Position numbers and translations under genes: made by a program
Shown here: positions 1 to 4,929 of the stretch, piece by piece
How positions within the stretch are numbered: position 1 is the stretch's first letter
Layout of the letters: each line of letters starts with the position of its first letter
Notes under the pieces: generated by a model
What the model was told of the DNA's origin: nothing
What the model saw: only the letters and a program-made list of their open reading frames with translations
The model's database searches: none
NCBI GenBank assembly: GCA_002281005.1
Contig: NCFD01000063.1
Span: forward strand, 1 to 8,290
Direction: 5' to 3'
From: Acidocella sp. 35-58-6
GTDB lineage: Bacteria; Pseudomonadota; Alphaproteobacteria; Acetobacterales; Acetobacteraceae
DNA length: 8,290 bases

Positions 1-211
1 ATCTAACTTCATTGTCAGTGTTGTCGGTCCGTAGAACGAAGCCGTCAACCGAGGCCGCGAAGCACATGTCAGGTGGATCGGTTATCGAATTGGAATGCGA
101 CATTGCAATCCAGTTTCCCTGTTCTGCCAACGGTGTCATTTGCTCGTCTGCAATGGCAGGCGAAATCATTATAAGACTTGAGATCGCCGCCAAGATTAAC
201 CGTTTCATCAT
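1..211 (-). CDS. Secreted protein of unknown function, N-terminal part (runs off the window edge)
   Basis: Reading the minus strand leftwards from an ATG at 209-211 gives 70 open codons to the window edge. The first 21 or so residues (MMKRLILAAISSLIMISPAIA) form a textbook Sec signal peptide: two basic residues, a hydrophobic core and an AxA-like cleavage site just before DEQMTP. A GGAG Shine-Dalgarno sits four bases upstream of the start. The mature part begins with a Trp-containing strand, then a TDPPDMCFAAS stretch with one Cys, so it is probably a small periplasmic or exported protein. I do not recognise the family. The gene lies 59 bp downstream of the XRE regulator on the same strand and may share its transcript. 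The opposite-strand reading frame over this region has no comparable features. The C-terminus is not visible. Confidence 0.72.
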   Translation of the reverse strand, partial: MMKRLILAAISSLIMISPAIADEQMTPLAEQGNWIAMSHSNSITDPPDMCFAASVDGFVLRTDNTDNEVR

Positions 212-270
212 GACACTCCGTTCTTGTACCGCACTTAATTCGTCCCAAGACTAAAAGTCGAGCCCTTATT

Positions 271-531
271 TTATCCTTTTTTTCTCAACCTCACCCCGGC
301 CCCGCCACCATTTTCAGGGATGAATTCCACCCCGGCAACCTCTAGGGCGGTGCGAATGGCCTGGAGGGTGCTGGATCGGCAATCGCTGCCGGTCTCAAAA
401 GAGACGAGCGTGCGCTTCGCAACCTCACTGGCGCGAGCCAACTCATCGAGAGACCATCCGAGCAGCGCCCTTGCAGCGCGAGACTGAGCAGAAGAAATTG
501 CGCCAATAGTGCAAATTTTAGTTGCTTTCAT
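271..531 (-). CDS. XRE-family helix-turn-helix transcriptional regulator
   Basis: A small (86 aa) DNA-binding protein of the Cro/C1 (XRE) type. The HTH spans about residues 16-48: AQSRAARALLGWS forms the first helix, and DELARASEVAKRTLVSFETG gives the turn and recognition helix. The tail GVEFIPENGGGAGVRLRKK is the typical ending of a widespread alphaproteobacterial group of short XRE regulators that often autoregulate or control mobile-element genes. I chose the ATG at 531 rather than the longer open frame reaching 741. The upstream extension has no HTH character and runs antisense into the neighbouring gene, and a promoter lies directly in front of 531. No Shine-Dalgarno precedes this ATG, which fits a leaderless mRNA. 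It is divergent from the operon starting at 631, so it may control both directions through the palindrome at 542-556. Its targets are inferred. Confidence 0.88.
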   Translation of the reverse strand: MKATKICTIGAISSAQSRAARALLGWSLDELARASEVAKRTLVSFETGSDCRSSTLQAIRTALEVAGVEFIPENGGGAGVRLRKKG

Positions 532-537
532 AGCGCA

Positions 538-565
538 ATTATGCACTTTTAGTGCACCTTCGCAA
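538..565 (-). promoter_or_regulatory. Sigma70-type promoter of the XRE regulator
   Basis: On the minus strand, TTGCGA (560-565, 4 of 6 consensus bases) is followed by a 16-bp spacer and CATAAT (538-543, 5 of 6). Transcription would begin about 7 bp after the -10 box, at or next to the A of the ATG at 531, so the mRNA would have essentially no leader. Lack of any Shine-Dalgarno before that ATG agrees with this. Confidence 0.55.
542..556. promoter_or_regulatory. Perfect palindrome, candidate operator of the XRE regulator
   Basis: TGCACT-TTT-AGTGCA is a perfect 6-bp inverted repeat with a 3-bp centre. It sits in the promoter spacer of the divergent XRE gene and touches its -10 box, where a bound dimer would block RNA polymerase. 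Size and symmetry suit an XRE dimer. Assignment to this particular regulator is inferred from position. Confidence 0.55.
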
Positions 566-574
566 GCACGAAGT

Positions 575-608
575 GGCCGGGTCTGAGGGGGCAACCTCGC
601 GCCCGGCC
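575..608 (+). promoter_or_regulatory. Stable hairpin in the leader of the three-gene operon
   Basis: GGCCGGG (575-581) pairs with CCCGGCC (602-608). Inside it, GAGG (585-588) pairs with CCTC (595-598), separated from the outer stem by a symmetric 3x3 internal loop and closed by a 6-base loop. It ends 12 bases before the Shine-Dalgarno of the gene at 631. There is no T-tract, so it is not a standard terminator. It could affect translation initiation or mRNA stability, or mark a binding site. Confidence 0.45.
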
Positions 609-630
609 GAACCCAAACATGGAGAACCCC

Positions 631-1023
631 ATGACTCAGGCTAATGACGACCATACACCAAACGCCACCCCGCTCATATCGGGCAAAACGGCCATCACCC
701 TCTTGGATACTGTAAGCCAGCTTAACCGGGAGGCGACACAACCATCCGTCGAAACGGGGGAGGTCATCAAAACTCAGATTATCAGCGCCGAAAAGGCCCT
801 GAACGACATTACCGACATCGCCGGGATTTTGCGGCGGCTGGCAGCTTTACAAATAACCGGGGCCGATGAAATCGACGGCACCCAGATTGACCTCTTGGCC
901 AGACTTTTAGAGGACCGTGCCGAAGCGGTTTATGACGTTGTGTCCACAACCGCCAACTGGGCACCATCGGCTCAGGCTGCCCTATATGCAGTGGCGGGTT
1001 TAGGCGAGGGGGCGGCAGCATGA
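631..1023 (+). CDS. Hypothetical protein, first gene of a three-gene operon
   Basis: 130 aa, mostly alpha-helical by composition. It has a polar, Thr/Asn-rich N-terminus (residues 1-20), then amphipathic stretches (about 20-65), a Leu/Ala-rich segment GILRRLAALQITGADEIDGTQIDLLARLLEDRAEAVYDVV (about 65-104) and an Ala/Gly-rich end. There is no signal peptide or membrane segment, so it is presumably cytoplasmic. I do not recognise a family. The ATG at 631 is preferred over the in-frame ATG at 619: GGAG at 621-624 lies six bases before 631, whereas 619 has no ribosome site. Its last codons overlap the next gene by ATGA at 1020-1023, a sign of translational coupling. It lies divergent to an XRE regulator, as element or defence cargo genes often do, which is context only and does not show function. 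Confidence 0.75.
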   Translation: MTQANDDHTPNATPLISGKTAITLLDTVSQLNREATQPSVETGEVIKTQIISAEKALNDITDIAGILRRLAALQITGADEIDGTQIDLLARLLEDRAEAVYDVVSTTANWAPSAQAALYAVAGLGEGAAA

Positions 1024-1280
1024 GCGAAGAAAACAACACAACGCCACCATCCGCCCGCCAGCCGTTTCAACCCGGCCCATGGTATGAGAGTCCGAGATCA
1101 GCCCGCAGCCTGCTGGAGAACCGCCTCGAACAAATTACCGATGGGATTGACGCAGTTTTTTCAGTTGCGAAGGCGGAGGAGGAGCCTGCCATAATGTTCA
1201 TCTGCCGTGCGCTGCACGCGAACGTCGCGGAACTACGCAAGGAACTACAGCTAACCCTTAAATGGCCGGAGGATCAATAA
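1020..1280 (+). CDS. Hypothetical protein, second gene of the operon
   Basis: 86 aa. The N-terminal 25 residues are polar and Pro-rich (TTPPSARQPFQPGPWYESP) and probably flexible. The rest (about 27-80, SARSLLENRLEQITDGIDAVF through ALHANVAELRKELQLTL) should form two or three amphipathic helices, possibly a helical dimer or adaptor. No family is recognised. The start is supported by GAGGGGG at 1006-1012, seven bases before the ATG, and by the 4-base overlap with the upstream gene. The stop TAA shares its last base with the next gene's ATG, so the three genes are almost certainly co-translated. Both this protein and the upstream one end in a helical region with a similar Leu-Leu...Arg pattern, but I cannot show homology. 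Confidence 0.72.
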   Translation: MSEENNTTPPSARQPFQPGPWYESPRSARSLLENRLEQITDGIDAVFSVAKAEEEPAIMFICRALHANVAELRKELQLTLKWPEDQ

Positions 1281-1621
1281 TGTCCCTTGGGCAATTCAAC
1301 ACCCGCGACGGCGCGAAAATTGGACGATCCTTTCATGAGCAAGTTGCACAGGTCAACGAGCGCCATCCAGGCTATGATGAGGTCATATTCGCTATGTGTT
1401 TCGGCCCGCTTATTGACGGCATGAGAAGCGAAAAGGCTAAGTTGTGGATGCAATGCAGCGGAGGCAACTCCATGAGGCCCTTCCGCGAACCCGGTGCACC
1501 GCCACCAGAAAAGCCGCCGGTGATTCCTGTGTTTTTGAGGGCAAACGATCCACCCATACGGAAAGTCCCGATCAAGCCGAAGGACTTAGTGATAGGCCAT
1601 TGGCCGGTGAAGGGGTTTTGA
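1280..1621 (+). CDS. Hypothetical protein, third gene of the operon
   Basis: 113 aa. Residues 1-60 look like a compact domain (FHEQVAQVNERHPGYDEVIFAMCFGPLIDGMRSEKAKLWMQC), with two Cys at 40 and 59. The remainder is Pro-rich and basic (PGAPPPEKPPVIP, PPIRKVPIKPKD), ending in HWPVKGF, and is probably extended or disordered. No family is recognised. The ATG at 1280 is chosen over the in-frame ATG at 1262 because a perfect GGAGG (1268-1272) lies seven bases ahead of it and it overlaps the upstream stop by one base (TAATG). An intrinsic terminator begins just after the stop, so this is the last gene of the transcript. A Pro-rich tail like this could be an interaction segment; that is inference. 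Confidence 0.72.
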   Translation: MSLGQFNTRDGAKIGRSFHEQVAQVNERHPGYDEVIFAMCFGPLIDGMRSEKAKLWMQCSGGNSMRPFREPGAPPPEKPPVIPVFLRANDPPIRKVPIKPKDLVIGHWPVKGF

Positions 1622-1625
1622 TTAG

Positions 1626-1655
1626 AGGGCGGGGGTAATTCCCCGCTCTTTTTTT
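1626..1655 (+). terminator. Rho-independent terminator of the three-gene operon
   Basis: A 9-bp stem, AGGGCGGGG (1626-1634) with CCCCGCTCT (1641-1649, one G-T wobble), encloses a 6-base loop and runs into an unbroken run of seven T (1649-1655). It starts five bases after the stop codon at 1621. Read on the other strand there is no T-tract, so it works for plus-strand transcripts. Confidence 0.9.
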
Positions 1656-1712
1656 CCCGCAACACCTAAACAGATATTCCGCGCACCAAAACTCAGAGTA
1701 TTTCAATAGCAG

Positions 1713-1913
1713 TTATTCAGCATCTTCCGATGAATTGTAGATGATTGCGGTTTCATACCGACCTATAAATCTCACCTTAAACCATGCAGCCTTTATTCTC
1801 ACAGCACTGTCCGTCGCGAGATGTTTTGCTTCAAGATCATCCACAGCTAAAATTTTGAGACTTTGAGATAGAGCACCATTAGGAGAATAAAAATCAATCA
1901 GATATTTAGCCAA
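1713..1913 (-). CDS. Hypothetical small protein, second gene of a two-gene unit
   Basis: 66 aa if it starts at the TTG at 1911-1913: AKYLIDFYSPNGALSQSLKI, then AVDDLEAKHLATDSAVRIKAAWFKVRFIGRYETAIIY. The pattern (a beta strand, a helix with DDLEAKHLA, then beta strands) resembles a class of short alpha/beta proteins of unknown role. The TTG start is my choice because it overlaps the last eight bases of the upstream gene, including its TAA, with a purine-rich GAGAAG just ahead. Longer alternatives are ATG at 1943 and GTG at 1985, but they would read 30-80 bases inside the upstream gene in another frame and have no ribosome site. The gene is probably translated by coupling to the one before it. 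This region is AT-rich compared with the right half of the window. Confidence 0.6.
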   Translation of the reverse strand: MAKYLIDFYSPNGALSQSLKILAVDDLEAKHLATDSAVRIKAAWFKVRFIGRYETAIIYNSSEDAE

Positions 1914-2148
1914 GGCGCTTCTCGCCCAACAAGATTTTAGCATCCGACAGTGGGATTTTATGCTCCCATATATAGCCACCGGCACCCAGCGCTTTTAGAA
2001 TCTGAATGGTCATGTTTGGCCCTGCAATGTCGGCGCATTTCAATGCATCAATTGCTCTGCGACCGAATGCCAATGGCGTTTCTGACTTTTGGTCAAACGC
2101 TACATATGTGAATTCCCCAAAATGATCTTCATTATGTGAGTTTTCCAT
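1906..2148 (-). CDS. Hypothetical small protein, first gene of a two-gene unit
   Basis: 80 aa, acidic and His-containing N-terminus (MENSHNEDHFGEF), followed by TYVAFDQKSETPLAFGRRAIDALKCADIAGPNMTIQILKALGAGGYIWEHKIPLSDAKILLGEK. No signal peptide or membrane segment is visible. I do not recognise a family. The ATG at 2148 is supported by AAGGA about six bases upstream on the minus strand and by a near-consensus promoter at 2178-2205. The stop at 1906-1908 lies inside the start of the following gene. It is divergent from the SRAP gene, with the 188-bp gap between them holding the promoter. A small, AT-rich, promoter-equipped pair like this, next to a tRNA border, is typical of horizontally acquired cargo. 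Confidence 0.7.
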   Translation of the reverse strand: MENSHNEDHFGEFTYVAFDQKSETPLAFGRRAIDALKCADIAGPNMTIQILKALGAGGYIWEHKIPLSDAKILLGEKRLG

Positions 2149-2177
2149 GGAATTTCCTTGGGTTGCAGAGGAATGCC

Positions 2178-2205
2178 ATAATAAACTACTTCAGGTTGCC
2201 GTCAA
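2178..2205 (-). promoter_or_regulatory. Sigma70 promoter of the small two-gene unit
   Basis: On the minus strand TTGACG (2200-2205, 5 of 6 consensus bases), a 16-bp spacer and TATTAT (2178-2183, 5 of 6) point toward the gene at 2148. The expected start near 2171 leaves a leader of about 23 bases containing the AAGGA ribosome site. This is the best promoter match I see in the window. Confidence 0.65.
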
Positions 2206-2336
2206 GGCAAGCCTCCGCCTATTCGCAGCTTTGTTTTCTCGACACTGACGACCTGTCACGCCATCTTAAGAGCATGACCGTTCCCGCAGCCCGATTGACT
2301 GTTCGCTGGGGGCAGAACGCCTCAAGTGGAACATAA

Positions 2337-2978
2337 ATGTGCAACCTCTACAGCCTCACTAAAGGCCAGCAGGCTATCCGGGATTTTGTACGGGCTAGCC
2401 GTGATACCACAGGCAACCTACCGCCCTTACCGGGCATATTCCCGGATGCGATGGCTCCGGTGGTGTTCACCAATCAGGACGGCCAGCGCGAGTTGACGAT
2501 GATGCGCTGGGGAATGCCTGGTCCGCCACAGTTTGGCGGCGCTCCCATCACCAATATCCGGAATACAGCCAGCCCGCACTGGAAGCGCTGGCTTGGCCCC
2601 GCCAGCCGGTGCCTGGTGCCTGCCACGTCATTTTGTGAATGGGAGGACACCAAGCCGCGCAAGACGCCTACATGGTTCGCGTTGAGCGATGAGCGGCCAT
2701 TGTTTGCCTTTGCCGGTATCTGGACGACCTGGACCGGGACACGCGGGACGAAAGCGGAGCCGGTAACGGGCGAGCATCGGCTTTATGGTTTCCTGACCAC
2801 CGACGCGAACACAATCGTTAAGCCGATCCACCCTAAGGCGATGCCGGTGATCCTGACAACGCCCGAGGAAATGGATGTTTGGATGAATGCGCCATGGAAG
2901 GAAGCCGCAAGTTTGCAGCGCCCTTTAGCGGATAACACTCTTACTATCGTCGCACGCGGTCACCGGCAGGATTCATGA
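2337..2978 (+). CDS. yedK: SRAP-domain protein (YedK/HMCES family), abasic-site DNA-protein crosslink shield
   Basis: 213 aa, close to the usual length of bacterial SRAP proteins. The family is known to react with abasic sites in single-stranded DNA through the alpha-amino group and thiol of Cys2, forming a stable thiazolidine crosslink that protects the lesion. The key residues are visible: Cys2 exposed after Met removal (MCNLYS), the TNIRNT motif with N73 and R75, the RCLVPATSFCEWE motif with E101, the FAGIW strand (125-129), and H165 in IHPKAMPVIL. It should therefore be active. The start is fixed by the requirement for Cys at position 2; only a weak GGA-type ribosome site precedes it. The gene lies between the divergent small-gene unit and the tRNA-Lys. 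SRAP genes occur both in host chromosomes and as mobile-element or phage cargo; here the context favours cargo. Confidence 0.93.
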   Translation: MCNLYSLTKGQQAIRDFVRASRDTTGNLPPLPGIFPDAMAPVVFTNQDGQRELTMMRWGMPGPPQFGGAPITNIRNTASPHWKRWLGPASRCLVPATSFCEWEDTKPRKTPTWFALSDERPLFAFAGIWTTWTGTRGTKAEPVTGEHRLYGFLTTDANTIVKPIHPKAMPVILTTPEEMDVWMNAPWKEAASLQRPLADNTLTIVARGHRQDS

Positions 2979-3018
2979 CATTGACCAGTAAAAACGGCGC
3001 AATTTGATAGCCGCATCT

Positions 3019-3037
3019 TGCGGACACAGTGCGGACA
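3019..3037. repeat. Short direct repeat near the tRNA 3' end
   Basis: TGCGGACA occurs twice (3019-3026 and 3030-3037), separated by CAG. The first copy also closes a small CCGCA-TCT-TGCGG hairpin (3011-3023). It lies between the SRAP gene and the tRNA 3' end in a 125-bp gap without genes, whose right part (3050-3103) is very AT-rich. Paired short repeats beside a tRNA can be recombinase arm sites, but nothing here proves that. Confidence 0.3.
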
Positions 3038-3103
3038 TTTTACCGAGCAATTTTCGGAACCAATATCTTAATTGCGATAAAATATTGATTTATATGGGAA
3101 ATT

Positions 3104-3179
3104 TGGTGGGTGCTGTAGGGATCGAACCTACGACAAGCTGATTAAGAGTCAGCTGCTCTACCAACTGAGCTAAGCACCC
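3104..3179 (-). tRNA. tRNA-Lys (anticodon CUU), CCA encoded
   Basis: Read on the minus strand, the gene folds into a full cloverleaf. The 7-bp acceptor stem is GGGTGCT (3173-3179) with AGCACCC (3108-3114). GCTC/GAGC forms the D stem around AGTTGGTA. The anticodon stem GCTGA/TCAGC holds the loop CTCTTAA, giving anticodon CTT at 3144-3146 (lysine, AAG codons). The T arm is GTAGG-TTCGATC-CCTAC. The discriminator A and a templated CCA follow (3104-3107). It is intact. Its 3' end points left toward the accessory genes, the side where tRNA-targeting integrases insert. Confidence 0.97.
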
Positions 3180-3306
3180 GTCATGTGCAGCCTGTAGCAA
3201 GCCGCGTCCCCGATGGAAAGGGCTAAAGTTGCATTTGCGCATGACGTAGTTGCGAAAAATGCATAACAGCCGAATCGCCCCTAGGCTACAGATGAATGGC
3301 CGCTAC

Positions 3307-3506
3307 GGCAACGCAGGAGACGCTCGCCTCAGAACCAAACCGAGGGCGAGGGCCGACGGAGCAACCCCCCGGGAAACTCTCAGGCAAAAGGACTACGTTG
3401 CCAGGTAAATCTGGAGAGAGGTGCAGGCGTTCAAATGCCAGCACCCGCCGAAGGGGAAGCCCGGATCCGTAATCGGACCGGAAAACTCTCAGGCAAAAGG
3501 ACAGAT
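3307..3506 (+). promoter_or_regulatory. Tandem glycine riboswitch (two aptamers)
   Basis: Two consecutive glycine aptamers precede the dehydrogenase gene. Aptamer 1 (3307-3402) is closed by GGCAACG/CGTTGCC, has a CTCGCC/GGCGAG arm (3323-3328 with 3345-3350), the core CCGACGGAGCAAC and the conserved CTCTCAGGCAAAAGGAC (3377-3393). Aptamer 2 (3409-3506) is closed by ATCTG/CAGAT, carries GGAGAGAGG, a GGTGC/GCACC arm (3420-3424 with 3441-3445), the core CGCCGAAGGGGAA, a second arm (3461-3481) and an identical CTCTCAGGCAAAAGGAC (3486-3502). The linker is only about six bases, as usual for tandem glycine riboswitches. In known cases glycine binding turns on genes for glycine catabolism or transport. 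No run of T follows, so control here is probably at translation start rather than by termination. Confidence 0.95.
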
Positions 3507-3567
3507 GGGGACAAGTCGGGCCGGGATACCCCCAGCCCTCAACGAGTCCAGCGGAAGGTTCTACCCC

Positions 3568-4851
3568 ATGTCCAAAAACACCCATGTAACCATTATCGGC
3601 GCCGGCATAACTGGCGTGACCACGGCCTATGCCCTGCTCGACCGCGGCTGCAGCGTCACCATCATCGACCGTAACCGCTATGCCGGCATGGAGACCTCGT
3701 TTGCCAATGGCGGCCAGCTTTCCGCCTGCAATGCCGAAGTCTGGAACAATTTCAGCACCATCATGAAGGGTATGAAATGGATGTTCCGCAAAGATGCCCC
3801 GCTGCTGCTCAACCCCAGCCCGAGCTGGCATAAATACTCCTGGCTGGCTGAATTCGTCGGCAATATCGGTAATTACCGCCAGAACACCATAGCCACCACC
3901 AAACTCGCCATCGCCGCCCGGCAGGATTTATTCGACATGGCCGCCCGCGAGAAAATTCAGTTCGACCATGAACAGCGCGGCATTCTGCACGTATTTCCCG
4001 ACCAAACCACTTTCAAAAAAGCCGAAGCGGTCAACGCGTTACTCAACGAAGGCGGCCTGGAGCGCCGGGCTGTAACACCACAGGAAATCCGCACTCTGGA
4101 GCCAGCCCTTAACGAGCCCTATTACGGCGGCTTCTTCACCCCATCCGACTCCACCGGCGATATCCACAAATTCACCCGGGGCCTGGCTGATGCCTGTGTT
4201 CGCCGTGGCGCTACCTTCCTAAGCGACACCGAGGTTCAGCATATCACCACCGTTCCAGGCGGCGTTGAGACCCGCATTCTCCCCCTCGGAGCCACCACGC
4301 CGGAAATCCTGAAGTCTGACTCAGTGGTCATCTGCGCCGGTATCGCCAGCCGGCGTTTTGCCGCCATGCTAGGGGACCGCGTTAACATCTACCCGGTCAA
4401 AGGCTATTCCATCACCATCCCGCTGGATGACGCCGCGTCACGGCAGGCCGCTCCCTGGGTCAGCCTGCTCGATGAGGAAGCCAAAATTGTCACCAGCCGG
4501 TTTGGTGCCGGACGGTTACGAGTCGCGGGCACGGCTGAGTATAATGGCGAAAATCACGACATCCGCGCCGACCGTATTCGCCCGTTGGTCGAATGGACGC
4601 GCAATCTATTTCCGGGTGTCAGCACCGAAGGTGTCATCCCCTGGACCGGCCTGCGCCCGATGATGCCGGACATGATGCCGCGCGTGGAACCAGGTAAACG
4701 GGCCGGTGTATTCTATAACACCGGTCACGGCCATTTGGGGTGGACCCTCTCTGCCGCCACCGCCCAGATGATCGCTGATCGTATTATGCCCGGCGTCACG
4801 CCGGTCCGGCCAACATTTTCAATTGCCGCAACGCAGCAAAAAGCCGCCTGA
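3568..4851 (+). CDS. dadA: FAD-dependent D-amino acid dehydrogenase (DadA family)
   Basis: 427 aa, matching the usual DadA length (about 430). These enzymes oxidatively deaminate D-amino acids, classically D-alanine to pyruvate and ammonia, at the inner face of the cytoplasmic membrane, passing electrons to the respiratory chain. Visible motifs are the N-terminal dinucleotide-binding fold VTIIGAGITGVTTAYALLDRG (GxGxxG at 11-16), the family motif ETSFANGGQLS (42-52), LEPAL near 177-181, YPVKGYSI (275-282), WTGLRPMMPD (359-368) and the C-terminal FAD motif FYNTGHGHLGWTLS (382-395). The start at 3568 follows GCGGAAGG (3551-3558) and leaves the riboswitch untranslated; an in-frame GTG at 3421 would begin inside an aptamer and is rejected. 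Riboswitch control suggests that glycine, or glycine plus D-alanine, is the physiological signal. A glycine or sarcosine oxidase of the same superfamily is the main alternative. Confidence 0.85.
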   Translation: MSKNTHVTIIGAGITGVTTAYALLDRGCSVTIIDRNRYAGMETSFANGGQLSACNAEVWNNFSTIMKGMKWMFRKDAPLLLNPSPSWHKYSWLAEFVGNIGNYRQNTIATTKLAIAARQDLFDMAAREKIQFDHEQRGILHVFPDQTTFKKAEAVNALLNEGGLERRAVTPQEIRTLEPALNEPYYGGFFTPSDSTGDIHKFTRGLADACVRRGATFLSDTEVQHITTVPGGVETRILPLGATTPEILKSDSVVICAGIASRRFAAMLGDRVNIYPVKGYSITIPLDDAASRQAAPWVSLLDEEAKIVTSRFGAGRLRVAGTAEYNGENHDIRADRIRPLVEWTRNLFPGVSTEGVIPWTGLRPMMPDMMPRVEPGKRAGVFYNTGHGHLGWTLSAATAQMIADRIMPGVTPVRPTFSIAATQQKAA

Positions 4852-4876
4852 TTTTAACATTAAGCATTGACCAATA

Positions 4877-4898
4877 CGCAATGGTCGTCTCCATTGTG
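4877..4898. promoter_or_regulatory. Inverted repeat between dadA and livH
   Basis: CAATGG (4879-4884) and CCATTG (4891-4896) form a perfect inverted repeat around TCGTCT, extended outward by one wobble and one C-G pair. It lies 31 bases before the livH ATG within the 78-bp gap. Without a T-tract it is not a standard terminator; it could be an operator or an mRNA processing or stability hairpin. A TTGACC (4867-4872) lies just upstream but has no convincing -10 partner. Confidence 0.4.
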
Positions 4899-4929
4899 CG
4901 CATAGAATTGCATCGGTAAGGGAAAGACG

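Noticed and set aside
12..254. Plus-strand 80-codon reading frame at the left edge
   Set aside because: No ribosome site and no domain character; the opposite strand carries a signal peptide and a proper Shine-Dalgarno over the same bases.
2296..2334. GTTC/GAAC motifs ahead of the SRAP gene as a LexA (SOS) box
   Set aside because: The spacings are wrong: the two GAAC copies are 10 bases apart, not the 7 expected for the alphaproteobacterial LexA site.
2136..2336. Plus-strand 66-codon reading frame before the SRAP gene
   Set aside because: It starts inside the antisense start of the 80-aa gene, lacks a ribosome site and covers that gene's promoter.
3181..3306. Promoter for the riboswitch transcript in the gap after the tRNA
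   Set aside because: TTGCGC, TTGCGA, CATAAC and TAGGCT are present but no pair has acceptable spacing, so no specific promoter is called.
3421..3567. 49-codon N-terminal extension of DadA from a GTG at 3421
   Set aside because: It lies within the second glycine aptamer and its expression platform, and the FAD fold begins right after the ATG at 3568, which has its own ribosome site.
3286..3831. Minus-strand 181-codon reading frame across the riboswitch and dadA start
   Set aside because: Gly/Ala-rich shadow of the GC-rich opposite strand; it conflicts with the clear riboswitch and dadA.
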